The notes under the pieces were generated by a model that was given only the letters and a program-made list of their open reading frames with translations, was not told the DNA's origin and did no database searches. This document shows, piece by piece, positions 22,417 to 30,342 of a stretch of 36,700 bases of DNA. Within the stretch, counting starts at the first letter, position 1. Every line of letters begins with the position of its first letter. The position numbers and the translations under genes are program-made. This DNA comes from Spirochaetota bacterium (GTDB taxonomy: Bacteria > Spirochaetota > Spirochaetia > Treponematales > Breznakiellaceae): positions 1 through 36,700 of the forward strand of contig WRKI01000351.1 in the NCBI GenBank assembly GCA_009778155.1, given 5' to 3'.

Positions 22417-23024
22417 CCGGCCGCTACCCGGCCTTGGCCGGCTGCACGGCGGACATTGAAAAGGCCTTCGCCGTTATGGTGAAATGTTTTTCCGGCGGCG
22501 GCAAACTGCTTGTCGCCGGCAACGGCGGCAGTGCGGCGGACGCTCAGCATATTGTAGGCGAGCTTATGAAAAGTTTCGTAAAAAAAAGACCCCCGCCAAA
22601 GGATTTTCTCTTGGAACTTGAGAAAATTGACGCATCTATAGCCGAAAACTTGAGCGCGCGCCTGCAAAGCGGGCTTTCGGCCATAGCGTTATCTGAACAT
22701 TCTGCCCTTAACACAGCCCTTATAAACGATATTGACGGGAGTATCACCTTTGCCCAGCAGGTTTTAGGGTACGGCAAGGAAGGGGATGTGTTTATGGGGC
22801 TTTCGACCTCGGGGAATGCGAAAAACGTGATATACGCGGCGGCGGTGGCAAAGGCAAAAAAAATGCCTGTAATCGCCCTTACCGGCGGTGGGGGAGGGGG
22901 GCTTAGACGCTTGGCGGATGTCGCTATAATTGTGCCGGAGACGGAAACATATAAAATCCAGGAGCTTCACCTGCCGGTTTACCACTGCCTGTGCCTTATG
23001 TTGGAGGATTATTTTTTCCAATGA
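22395..23024 (+). CDS. gmhA: Sedoheptulose 7-phosphate isomerase (phosphoheptose isomerase)
   Basis: A 209-residue SIS-domain isomerase converting sedoheptulose 7-phosphate to D-glycero-D-manno-heptose 7-phosphate, the first step of heptose nucleotide synthesis. The sugar-phosphate loop GNGGSAADAQHIVGELMKS begins at 42, STSGNAKNVIYAA is present, and IQELHLPVYHCLC near the C-terminus carries the metal/active-site His. The gene starts within hddA and ends overlapping the next gene as ATGA, giving a tightly coupled three-gene heptose cassette. Confidence 0.94.
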   Translation: MDYLQQLTGRYPALAGCTADIEKAFAVMVKCFSGGGKLLVAGNGGSAADAQHIVGELMKSFVKKRPPPKDFLLELEKIDASIAENLSARLQSGLSAIALSEHSALNTALINDIDGSITFAQQVLGYGKEGDVFMGLSTSGNAKNVIYAAAVAKAKKMPVIALTGGGGGGLRRLADVAIIVPETETYKIQELHLPVYHCLCLMLEDYFFQ

Positions 23025-24361
23025 AAACAGTCATAATGGCCGGCGGCAAGGGAACCCGCATAGCCTCTGTAGCGTCAGACATTCCCAAGGCGATGATCCC
23101 TGTTTGCGGCAAGCCGATCTTGGAACACCAGATCGGCGTTTTGAAAAAAAACGGATTTACCGACATCATAATCGTTACGGGACATCTTGGCCGGCATATA
23201 AAAAATTATTTCGGCGACGGGCGCAGCTTCGGTTGCAACATTTCTTATTTTAGCGAAATACAGCCGCTGGGTACGGCCGGCTCTCTTTACAAGCTGGAAG
23301 AGCTTGCCGAAGATTTTATTTTATTGAACGGCGACATAATTTTTGACGCGGACTTGCAGCGCATGGCGGCCTTCCATAAAAACAAAAAAGCCGCCGCTAC
23401 GCTTGCAGTTCACCCGAACAACCACCCTTTCGACAGTGCGCTTATCTTTTGCGATGCCGGCGGTGTCGTAAGAAAATGGCTTAACAAGGAAGATGAAAGA
23501 TCGTATTACAAAAACCTTGTAAACTCCGGGCTTCACATTATTTCCCCGGAGCTTTTGCGACTTTGTCCGCAGGCAAAAGAAAAGGTCGATCTTGACCGCG
23601 ATATTTTAAAGCCCTTTATACCCAGCGGGAAAATTTTCGCATACATTACCCCAGAGTACATCAAAGATATGGGCACCCCCGATCGTTACGCGCAAGTTTG
23701 CTCCGATATTGAAAAAGGCATTGTCGCCGGAAAAAACCTAAAAGTAAAACAAAAGGCTGTTTTTCTGGACAGGGATGGCACGATAAACAAACTCAAGGGC
23801 TTTATTAAAAAGCCCGATGACTTTGAACTTATCGAAGACGTGGCGCAGGCGATAAAAAAAATCAACTCGCTTGGCTTTTTGGCGGTTGTAATAACAAACC
23901 AGCCGGTAATCGCAAGGGGCGAGGCGGATTTTGAAACATTGGATTTAATCCACAGAAAAATGGAAACAGAGCTTGGAAAAGAGGGCGCGTATGTGGACGA
24001 CATTTATTTTTGCCCGCACCACCCCGACCGAGGCTTTCCCGGAGAGAACGCCCAGTACAAAACAGACTGCCCCTGCCGCAAGCCCAAGCCGGGGATGATT
24101 CTGGCCGCCGCAGAAAAATACAACATAGATATTTCAAAATCGTACATGGCCGGCGACGACAAGCGGGATGTGCAGGCCGGGATAAACGCCGGCTGCACAA
24201 GTGTTTTTCTAAGCGACAAAAGCGAAGAGGCCGAAAACATAAAAGAAAACTGTCCACAAGAGAATGTTTTGTTTTACCCTTCCTTGAACGAATTCGCGGA
24301 CTTTCTGCTGGAGCAAGAGGGCGGGGCAGGGGCACCCGGCGCGAATGAAAATCGCTATTGA
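23021..24361 (+). CDS. hddC-gmhB: Bifunctional D,D-heptose 1-phosphate guanylyltransferase / heptose 1,7-bisphosphate phosphatase (HddC-GmhB fusion)
   Basis: A 446-residue fusion. Residues 1-235 are a sugar-phosphate nucleotidyltransferase: MAGGKGTRIAS, IPKAMIPVCGKP, LNGDIIFDADL and EYIKDMGTPDRY. Residues 245-435 are a HAD phosphatase of the GmhB type: FLDRDGTINK (nucleophile Asp250, acid Asp252), ITNQPVIARG, the Zn-binding Cys331/His333 and Cys350/Cys352, and MAGDDKRDVQAG. Together they remove the 7-phosphate of heptose 1,7-bisphosphate and attach GMP to the resulting 1-phosphate. The start at 23021 is used because it gives the nucleotidyltransferase opening and an ATGA overlap with gmhA. 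With hddA and gmhA, all four steps to GDP-heptose are covered. Confidence 0.92.
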   Translation: MKTVIMAGGKGTRIASVASDIPKAMIPVCGKPILEHQIGVLKKNGFTDIIIVTGHLGRHIKNYFGDGRSFGCNISYFSEIQPLGTAGSLYKLEELAEDFILLNGDIIFDADLQRMAAFHKNKKAAATLAVHPNNHPFDSALIFCDAGGVVRKWLNKEDERSYYKNLVNSGLHIISPELLRLCPQAKEKVDLDRDILKPFIPSGKIFAYITPEYIKDMGTPDRYAQVCSDIEKGIVAGKNLKVKQKAVFLDRDGTINKLKGFIKKPDDFELIEDVAQAIKKINSLGFLAVVITNQPVIARGEADFETLDLIHRKMETELGKEGAYVDDIYFCPHHPDRGFPGENAQYKTDCPCRKPKPGMILAAAEKYNIDISKSYMAGDDKRDVQAGINAGCTSVFLSDKSEEAENIKENCPQENVLFYPSLNEFADFLLEQEGGAGAPGANENRY

Positions 24362-25427
24362 CTGCCGCCATATTTCCTCAAGCGGGGTGGGCGTTTATCT
24401 TCAAGGCATACTGCCTGTTTTTTTGGGCACATCCAATTTTTTTTATCTGTTAGGCGATTTGGAAAAACTAACGGCCGCAGCCGGCGGACGCGAAAACGCT
24501 AAAATAATCGAGTGCGGTGTAAAACCATTTTCTTTTGCCGAAATGTTTTTTTTCCCAAAAGAAATTTTGAAGGCGGCCAACTCCTGCGACCTTTTCTTTT
24601 CGCCTTTTTTCAACGTGCCGCCCGGCATTAAGATTCCTGTTTACACGACAATACACGACATTATTTTCCCCGATATGCCGCATTTGGTTTCAAAGCCCGG
24701 ACTTATTGCGCGTAACTTTTTTTACAAAAGGGCGCATCGCCTATCCAGTAAAATATTTACCGTGTCTGAATTTTCCAAGTCCAGAATTTTGCATCACTTG
24801 GGGGGCGGTAAACCGGTCATTGTTACCCATTCTGCTATACAGGAAAAAATCCTAAACTACAGCGCGAATGCGGCAGCCGGGCGGGCGCAAAAAACAGAAA
24901 CAATTGTTTTTGCGGGAAACGTAAAAAAACACAAGGGGCTTGACCTTCTTTTGCAGGCCTTTGCCCTTCTAAAAAACGAAGGCGCGCCCCACAAACTTGT
25001 CATAATAGGGGAGAGCGGCAACTTCCGCTCTTCGCATAACGCGGCATTGTCCAAAGCCGTGGCCTTGGCCAACGGCTCATCCGCTGGCGATGTTTTTTTT
25101 ACCGGTGCTGTCTCTGACGAACAGCTTATGGAGCATATTTCAAGCGCGGCTCTTCTGGTGCAGCCTTCCCTGTATGAAGGCTTTTGCCTGCCTCCCTTGG
25201 AGGCTCTTGTTTTGGGAACCAGGGCTTTAATCTCTGACATTCCGGTATTGAGGGAAATCTACGGCGGCTTTCCCGTTGAGTTTTTCAAAGCCGGCGATAC
25301 CGCCGATTTGAAAGAGAAAATGTCCGAGCTTCTTTCGCAAAAAGAAGCCCCGCCGCCGCTTGCCGACGAGTTTCGCCTGAAATACACCTTTGAAAAAACC
25401 GCATCCAAGATACTCGCCGGCTTTTAA
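24345..25427 (+). CDS. Family 4 glycosyltransferase (mannosyl/heptosyltransferase-like)
   Basis: A 360-residue GT-B enzyme, MKIAIDCRHISSSGVGVYLQG at the N-terminus, with IHDIIFPDMPHL, FTVSEFSKSRILHH, FAGNVKKHKGLDLLLQAF and the donor motif SLYEGFCLPPLEAL (E-x7-E). It is the GDP-mannose type of GT4 in overall layout and is only distantly related to the tandem GT4 trio upstream. It overlaps the heptose gene by 17 bases, so it is likely the transferase that uses the GDP-heptose made by that cassette; this is context-based. It ends the long plus-strand locus, followed by a hairpin. Confidence 0.85.
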   Translation: MKIAIDCRHISSSGVGVYLQGILPVFLGTSNFFYLLGDLEKLTAAAGGRENAKIIECGVKPFSFAEMFFFPKEILKAANSCDLFFSPFFNVPPGIKIPVYTTIHDIIFPDMPHLVSKPGLIARNFFYKRAHRLSSKIFTVSEFSKSRILHHLGGGKPVIVTHSAIQEKILNYSANAAAGRAQKTETIVFAGNVKKHKGLDLLLQAFALLKNEGAPHKLVIIGESGNFRSSHNAALSKAVALANGSSAGDVFFTGAVSDEQLMEHISSAALLVQPSLYEGFCLPPLEALVLGTRALISDIPVLREIYGGFPVEFFKAGDTADLKEKMSELLSQKEAPPPLADEFRLKYTFEKTASKILAGF

Positions 25428-25443
25428 CACTCTCAAACAGCGC

Positions 25444-25471
25444 GTTACCCTTGTTTTGCAACAAGGGTAAC
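25444..25471 (+). terminator. Strong hairpin after the glycan locus
   Basis: GTTACCCTTGTT (25444-25455) pairs perfectly with 25460-25471 around TTGC, 17 bases after the last stop. A second small CCCTT/AAGGG hairpin follows. There is no T-run, so termination is probable by position, not by a canonical signal. Confidence 0.5.
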
Positions 25472-25541
25472 ATCCCTTAAAAAGGGCTAAAATCTTGGCG
25501 CAACAGCGTGAACGCGCAAAAAATAGATTTTTAAGGAAGGT

Positions 25542-26141
25542 ATGACGATGAATGAAGAGCAGAAAAAAATGAGGCCGGCAAAGACCGGGCAGTTATTGCC
25601 TGGGATTTTTGCCCTGAACAACGAGTTTGTAAGCTTTTTTCTTATGAAAGGGGTATCCGGCTATGTCGCAATCGACTCGGGGGCGGACAACGATCAGACG
25701 GAAAGCGCCCTTGCCGAGCTTGGAATAACAAAAGACAGCGTAAAGGCCGTTCTTTTAACCCACGATCACGGCGATCATACGGAGGGCTTGGAACTTTTCG
25801 AGGGCGCGAAGGTGTACGCCGTAAACACAGCGGCCGCCGGCAAAAACCCCAGCCAAAAAATAGCCAGCGGCGAGAGCTTAGATGTAGACGGGCTTAAGGT
25901 TGAGGTTATTGCATCCGTGGGACACAAAGCGGATTCTGTCTGCTTTTTGATCAGCGGCCAATACCTCTTTGTAGGCGACAACATGAGCATAAAAGACGGG
26001 AAGGCCGATTTGTTTAACTCCGTTTACAACCGCTCCGACGAACAACAGCAAAAAGACATACAGGAGCTAGCCAAAGTGCCGGGCGTTACCCACGTTTTTA
26101 CATCGCATTACGGCTTTGCCGACAGGTCGGTTTTCGGCTAA
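25542..26141 (+). CDS. Metallo-beta-lactamase-fold hydrolase
   Basis: A 199-residue single-domain protein with the MBL metal site: His74, His76, Asp78 and His79 in LTHDHGDHTEG, His128 in SVGHKADS, Asp in FVGDNMS and a late His in FTSHYGFAD. This fits the glyoxalase-II-like/hydroxyacyl hydrolase group of small MBL proteins, but no specific substrate can be given. An AAGGAAGG site precedes the ATG at 25542; the in-frame ATG at 25548 is equally possible. It stands alone between two hairpins. Confidence 0.8.
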   Translation: MTMNEEQKKMRPAKTGQLLPGIFALNNEFVSFFLMKGVSGYVAIDSGADNDQTESALAELGITKDSVKAVLLTHDHGDHTEGLELFEGAKVYAVNTAAAGKNPSQKIASGESLDVDGLKVEVIASVGHKADSVCFLISGQYLFVGDNMSIKDGKADLFNSVYNRSDEQQQKDIQELAKVPGVTHVFTSHYGFADRSVFG

Positions 26142-26160
26142 ACCTTAACGCAAAAACAGT

Positions 26161-26203
26161 GAGCCTCCGTAAAGTGTCGCGTAACGCGCCACGACGGAGG
26201 CTC
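26161..26203. terminator. Bidirectional terminator-like hairpin
   Basis: GAGCCTCCGT (26161-26170) pairs with ACGGAGGCTC (26194-26203), enclosing a smaller GCG-TAA-CGC stem. It lies between the convergent MBL and brnA genes, so it could end transcription from both sides. Confidence 0.6.
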
Positions 26204-26222
26204 CTTCTCCCGCAACATGAGT

Positions 26223-26402
26223 TTAATCAAGGCGGACTTGCACGGGCTTGTATAGCCCTGCGTCTGGGTATTTGGGCTTGAACTCTTGCAACTGCTCTTC
26301 GGTTTGAACCGGGCAGTCGGCGAAATCCTTTGTCTTGAAGTTTTGCAACTCCGCTATGCGTTCATCGCTCATAACTGTATATTTGCTTTCGATAGTTTTC
26401 AT
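26223..26402 (-). CDS. brnA: BrnA-like antitoxin, C-terminally shortened
   Basis: A 59-residue protein beginning MKTIESKYTVMSDERIAEL with YPDAGLYKPVQVRLD at the end. The first part fits BrnA antitoxins. In normal BrnA the final KPVQVRLD is the first strand of a ribbon-helix-helix DNA-binding domain and about 25-35 residues follow; here a TAA comes directly after it. The ATG at 26402 has an AAAGGAG site and lies inside the end of brnT (41-base overlap). The protein may still bind the toxin through its N-terminal part but should not repress transcription in the usual way. Confidence 0.7.
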   Translation of the reverse strand: MKTIESKYTVMSDERIAELQNFKTKDFADCPVQTEEQLQEFKPKYPDAGLYKPVQVRLD

Positions 26403-26691
26403 CGTAACGCTCCTTTTCAGGCGGCTGTGCCAGCCGGGCGGACAGTATTCTTGTACGGTTCGCCCGGTCTGTATAGGAAATAAAAAAGTAGATGCGCCGG
26501 TCAAAGGATGCGATGCCTTTCCAGCGCGTCTCGTCCATTGTGGAGTTTTCGCGGTCATAAGCTTCAAGAAAAAACGGGTCGTCAAATACGGCCAATATTT
26601 CCTCAAAATAAAAGCCGTGGTTTTCCTTGTTTACAGTGTTCTTGCGCTGATCCCATTCAAAACGGCCGTCGAAACTTATTACCGTCCCCAT
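26362..26691 (-). CDS. brnT: BrnT-like ribonuclease toxin
   Basis: A 109-residue toxin of the RelE-fold BrnT family, which cleaves RNA when free. The family pattern is clear: FEWDQRKNTVNKENHGFYFEEILAVFDDPF, then DETRWKGIA (usually E-R-x-x-x-I/G) and IYFFISYTDRANRTRILSARLAQPPEKERY. The ATG at 26691 is chosen because the TTGACA promoter overlaps any longer start. There is no ribosome site, and the -10 ends seven bases upstream, giving a leaderless geometry. It precedes and overlaps brnA, as usual for this system. Confidence 0.88.
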   Translation of the reverse strand: MGTVISFDGRFEWDQRKNTVNKENHGFYFEEILAVFDDPFFLEAYDRENSTMDETRWKGIASFDRRIYFFISYTDRANRTRILSARLAQPPEKERYDENYRKQIYSYER

Positions 26692-26698
26692 AAATATA

Positions 26699-26727
26699 AG
26701 AATACATAGATTTTTGCAGTCTGTCAA
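26699..26727 (-). promoter_or_regulatory. Predicted brnTA promoter, leaderless geometry
   Basis: On the minus strand a perfect TTGACA (26722-26727) and TATTCT (26699-26704) are separated by 17 bases. Seven bases then lead to the brnT ATG at 26691. The promoter lies directly beside the left end of repeat element B. Confidence 0.65.
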
Positions 26728-26737
26728 GGGGTTATTT

Positions 26738-27008
26738 CACGACAAACGCATGAAAGGCCAGTGGCTGTGAAATTACTCCCCATTAAACCCACACAAAGGC
26801 ACTAAGACACAAAGGCACAAAGCACTGATTAGAAAGCCCTGCTTCATTCCTACTTCTTCCTTCCGCTTTTATGTTCGATAATGATGCAAAAGAAAGGCGC
26901 GGGCTTACTGTAGCTCAATCCTAACCTTTGTGCCTTAGTGTCTTTGTGCCTCCGTGTGATTAAAATGGGAGTAAATTCCGAGGCTCGAGCATTCATGCGT
27001 TTGTCGTG
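26738..27008. repeat. Palindromic octamer-arm element, copy B (most complete)
   Basis: The 17-mer CACGACAAACGCATGAA at 26738-26754 is repeated in inverted orientation at 26992-27008. Inside, a second inverted pair reads roughly ATTACTCCCATTAAA, then CACACAAAGGCACTAAG-type octamer arms (left about 26791-26821, right about 26922-26959). The central 100 bases are not related to copy A or C by eye. It fills the gap between brnT and the acyltransferase gene and encodes no likely protein. Confidence 0.85.
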
Positions 27009-27025
27009 GTAAAATGCCCCCGGCG

Positions 27026-28420
27026 CTATTTTGGCCCGAAAAATGCGGTAAAGTTTTGCCTAAAGTCAACTTGAGGCTCTTCCCCAGCGCACATTAGATA
27101 AGCGGCCTTTTCGTAGATGCTTTTTACATTTGCGGGCGTTGTCTCCGCTTCGTTGTACCTTATGCACAAATTCAGCCGGCCGTTTGCCGTAAGAGCGCCC
27201 ACCGTAAGAAAGTTCGCAGGAAAAGCCGGGCAGATAAACTGCAAGTCGGAAACATTAAAGCCAGAATAACCGTCAAAAACGTGCCGGCCAAGATTAGACA
27301 CCCCCAAAGCCTTGTCCTCGATTTTTTCCCCGATAAAATGCGCGATTTGCTTGGCCACCGGGTGATCGACACCACTGTAGTCGCCGACACCACCGCCGTA
27401 AGCGGCAGGAATTACCCATTCCAAAAGGTCTTTGTCAAACTCGTTCAAAAAGTGAACAAGCGCGTGCCGTGTTTTTACGTTAGACAACTGCTCCCTTGCA
27501 AGATTGGCCGCCTCCTTCGCGTTTTGTGAAAAATCCTTTTCCGTATCAAAACTTACGTTAGCCGAAATGCCCGTAACATAATTGCCCATGCAAAAAGCCG
27601 GATCCGACACAAGCTCGCCGCGCAAATTTGCGGCTATGCCAAGACGGATTTCGCTTTTCCCGGCAATATCGGCGGCGGCAAAGGCGAAGGCCGAAGCGAG
27701 CAGTTCGTTTACCGTAAGCCCCCATTCCTTGCTTTTTTCGATCAGCCTTTCAAAGTCGCCGCCGTGAATCGAGCGGACATAAAGTTTCGGTGCAAAGGCG
27801 GCGTTGTACTGCCTGAAAAACTCAAGATAGCCCGCCTTGGAAAAAACCTCGCGCGAGCTGCGCCACTGTTCGTTAAGCCCCCTTGCAAAATCCTGCGCGT
27901 CCGAGTCCAAAAGCTCAGTGTGTTTGAAATACCGATCCTGCGCTTCAAAAGGCGGCACCTGCGGCGTACCTGCCGGCTGTCCGTCCAGCGCAAGAAGAAA
28001 ATCCCTTGCCAAGTTCAAAAAGCCGATACCGTCCCCCAGGACATGATGCCCCAGAATGATAATCTCTGTGTTTTTCCCTGAGATTGCGCATAACCTTACA
28101 AGCGCGCCTTTTGAAAAATCAAAGGGAGCGTTATCCGCGCCTTCAAACCACGTTATCCAGCCGGCCTCGGCGGCGCTGTAATACTCGATCTCAAGGGCTG
28201 TCTTTCTTTTTGCAAGCCAGACGCCGCCGGCCTTGTCCCTTTCGACAAAACTGTTCAAAAAGGGATGCCTTTTGCAAAGCTCGCCGGCCGCCTGTTCGAT
28301 TTCTTCCTTGGAGAAGCCCCGGTCAAGCAAAATCCTGAAGCCCACGTTGGCACCGGGGGAGCTTAAAAACAGCCTTTCATTTTCCAGCGGATATTTTTTT
28401 ATCGCAGCCATCGCAGCCAT
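27026..28420 (-). CDS. Condensation-domain/PapA-like acyltransferase
   Basis: A 464-residue stand-alone protein of the CoA-dependent acyltransferase (NRPS condensation/alcohol acetyltransferase) superfamily. The active-site HHxxxDG is seen as His125, His126, Asp130 in GHHVLGDGIGFLNLARD. Upstream, CKRHPFLNSFVERD fits the family N-terminus, and LTVNELLASAFAFAAA plus RLGIAANLRGEL fit the second lobe. It follows the FAD oxidoreductase gene with essentially no gap, so it belongs to that operon; an acyl transfer onto an amine or alcohol product is possible. Starts at 28423 (GTG), 28420 or 28411 are all feasible. The substrate is unknown. Confidence 0.72.
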   Translation of the reverse strand: MAAMAAIKKYPLENERLFLSSPGANVGFRILLDRGFSKEEIEQAAGELCKRHPFLNSFVERDKAGGVWLAKRKTALEIEYYSAAEAGWITWFEGADNAPFDFSKGALVRLCAISGKNTEIIILGHHVLGDGIGFLNLARDFLLALDGQPAGTPQVPPFEAQDRYFKHTELLDSDAQDFARGLNEQWRSSREVFSKAGYLEFFRQYNAAFAPKLYVRSIHGGDFERLIEKSKEWGLTVNELLASAFAFAAADIAGKSEIRLGIAANLRGELVSDPAFCMGNYVTGISANVSFDTEKDFSQNAKEAANLAREQLSNVKTRHALVHFLNEFDKDLLEWVIPAAYGGGVGDYSGVDHPVAKQIAHFIGEKIEDKALGVSNLGRHVFDGYSGFNVSDLQFICPAFPANFLTVGALTANGRLNLCIRYNEAETTPANVKSIYEKAAYLMCAGEEPQVDFRQNFTAFFGPK

Positions 28421-28423
28421 CAC

Positions 28424-29575
28424 CTAAACCACCGACGGCTCGCGGATAAGCTGGCCGGTCTTGTAGCGGTTCGCGCTGAAAAGCCCGACATCGATATCCG
28501 GCTTCTCCCCCGTGAGCTTTTGGGCAATTATCACCGCCGTTTTCGGGGCAACCATAAAACCGTGGCCGGAAAAACCGGCCACAGTGTAAAGCCCGGCCGC
28601 CCCTTCCATTTCGTCGATAATGGGGTTGCGGTCCGGACTCATGTCGTAAAGCCCCGCCCATTGGCGCACGATGCGGATGTTTTTCAGAACGGGCAAAACC
28701 CGTGTAACCGGCGTGGCGCAGTCTTCAAGGAACTGCCAGCTTGCCTCTTGGTTAAAGCTCACAGGCTCTGCCGGGTCGCCAATGCCCATGATAAAACTGC
28801 CGTGCGGGGTCTGCTGGCAGTAAAAGTGAAAATGAAAGGAAATCACCATAGGATTCTGAATGTGGTTTACAGGCTCGGTGATCAGAATCTGGTGGCGTTC
28901 AGGCAGTACCGGCACTTCCACGCCGGCCATCTTCGTTATCTCGCAGGCGTGCGGGCCTGTGGCGTTTATCACCGTGCCGGCCTGCACATAACCCTTGTCC
29001 GTTTCCACCCCTTGGATTTTTCCGCCGGCAACGCGAAGGCCTGTAACCGTGGTGTAAGTCGCAATCTCCGCCCCCAGCCTTTGCGCCGCCTTTGCGTAGG
29101 CGAAGGTGCAATGGAAGGGATCGGCATGGCCGTCCGTCTGGCAGAAGGTCGCCCCGTACAGCCCCTCGGTGTTAAGATGCGGCACAATTTCCCGCGCCCC
29201 CTTTGCGTCCAGCTTTTGAACCGGGATATCAAGGCTTCGCTGAAGCTCCACGTTTTTCTGGAACTGCGCCCATTCGCCCTCGGTGTAGGCGACAATCAGG
29301 TAGCCCCCTTGGTTAAGCCCGCAGCTTCCGCTGTAGCCGGTGTATTCCTCTAAATGCTCGAAAATGCGGATCGAGTCCCGCGCCAAAGTCGCGTTCAAAA
29401 CCGTGCCCCACTGCTGGCGAATGCCCGCCCCGCAGCGGCCTGTGGCACCCGATGACAAGTATTCTTTTTCGATAATAAGAATATCCTTGCGGCCTCTTTT
29501 TGCAAGCTCGAAGGCCAGGGCGCAGCCGGTAATGCCGCCGCCGATTATCACTATGTCGTAGGCTTTTTTATTCAC
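28424..29575 (-). CDS. FAD-dependent amine/imino-acid oxidoreductase (DAO family, catalytic subunit)
   Basis: A 383-residue D-amino-acid-oxidase-like flavoprotein. The FAD motif IIGGGITGCALAFELAKRG is at 10-28, then SSGATGRCGAGIRQQWG, ATGPHACEI, and a late GFSGHGFMVAP that closes the FAD site. It matches the catalytic beta subunit of proline/hydroxyproline, sarcosine or opine dehydrogenases. The GTG start has an AAAGGGG site and overlaps the upstream BFD gene by 8 bases. Neighbouring Fe-S and FAD subunits indicate that electrons leave to a carrier instead of oxygen. The exact substrate cannot be fixed. Confidence 0.85.
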   Translation of the reverse strand: MNKKAYDIVIIGGGITGCALAFELAKRGRKDILIIEKEYLSSGATGRCGAGIRQQWGTVLNATLARDSIRIFEHLEEYTGYSGSCGLNQGGYLIVAYTEGEWAQFQKNVELQRSLDIPVQKLDAKGAREIVPHLNTEGLYGATFCQTDGHADPFHCTFAYAKAAQRLGAEIATYTTVTGLRVAGGKIQGVETDKGYVQAGTVINATGPHACEITKMAGVEVPVLPERHQILITEPVNHIQNPMVISFHFHFYCQQTPHGSFIMGIGDPAEPVSFNQEASWQFLEDCATPVTRVLPVLKNIRIVRQWAGLYDMSPDRNPIIDEMEGAAGLYTVAGFSGHGFMVAPKTAVIIAQKLTGEKPDIDVGLFSANRYKTGQLIREPSVV

Positions 29576-29849
29576 TTTGTTCCCCTTTTACGAAGTTGCC
29601 CAGTTTTACCGGCTTTACGGTGGGGCGGAAAACGGGCATGGGCATTTCTTCCATAGGTATCTTGTAATGGCGGGAAAGCTCCGCGGCGATAAGAGAGCGG
29701 CAGCACCGGCCTTGGCAGGGGCCCATCCCGGCTCTTGTAACCCTTTTTATTTCGTCTATCGTGCGGTATCCGTCGTTTATCGCCTTTTTAAGCTCGGACA
29801 GGGTGATGTCCTCGCAACGGCAGACTATCGTGTTATCATGTTCGCTCAT
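29568..29849 (-). CDS. BFD-like [2Fe-2S] subunit
   Basis: A 93-residue protein with the bacterioferritin-associated-ferredoxin type cluster site Cys10, Cys12, Cys45, Cys49 (IVCRCEDI and GMGPCQGRCC). Size and order match the gamma subunit (PdhF) of archaeal dye-linked L-proline dehydrogenase complexes. It relays electrons between the flavin subunits. It overlaps the upstream ferredoxin gene by 14 bases and the catalytic gene by 8. Confidence 0.87.
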   Translation of the reverse strand: MSEHDNTIVCRCEDITLSELKKAINDGYRTIDEIKRVTRAGMGPCQGRCCRSLIAAELSRHYKIPMEEMPMPVFRPTVKPVKLGNFVKGEQSE

Positions 29850-30342
29850 TCTTAAAACCCCCTATTTTTACGCCGCGCACTTCCATTGCCAGCTCCTTGG
29901 GAACCGAAAGCCACAGGACGGTCGTCTTGTTTTTCGCGCCGCCAGAGGCCACCCTTACGACCTCGAACCAGCCGCGCTCTTCGCCCGCCCGGTCAAGAGC
30001 GCAGGCGAACTGCCCCTTCTCCGGGACAGGGACAAACTCGTAAGGCAGGCGCACGACAGAGTGCGTCTCGCTGTAGGAGCCGTCAACGACAAAGATTGCA
30101 AGCCCCGGGCACTGGGTTATGCACAGGCCGCAACCGTTGCACTTGTCAAAATCCAGCTTGGGAAGATCGTTGATGCCTGCGGCCTTTGTGATCGCGCCCG
30201 CCTTGCAAGCGTCCACGCAAGGGTTGCAGGGAATCTCCTGAAAGCATTCGATCACCGCAACCGGCCCCTTGGCGATCCGCGCCGCCGGCGGGCTTACCGC
30301 CGCCAGATCCTCTTTTCCCGGAATTCCAGTTTCTATTAGCAT
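29836..30342 (-). CDS. Ferredoxin-like 2x[4Fe-4S] subunit
   Basis: A 168-residue protein with two cluster motifs: Cys33/Cys39/Cys42/Cys46 (ECFQEIPCNPCVDACKAGAI) and Cys68/Cys71/Cys74/Cys78 (KCNGCGLCITQCPG). It corresponds in size and order to the delta subunit (PdhX) of proline dehydrogenase complexes. The C-terminal 80 residues form a small mixed domain without Cys clusters. The ATG overlaps the stop of the upstream FAD gene by one base (TGATG). Confidence 0.85.
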   Translation of the reverse strand: MLIETGIPGKEDLAAVSPPAARIAKGPVAVIECFQEIPCNPCVDACKAGAITKAAGINDLPKLDFDKCNGCGLCITQCPGLAIFVVDGSYSETHSVVRLPYEFVPVPEKGQFACALDRAGEERGWFEVVRVASGGAKNKTTVLWLSVPKELAMEVRGVKIGGFKNERT

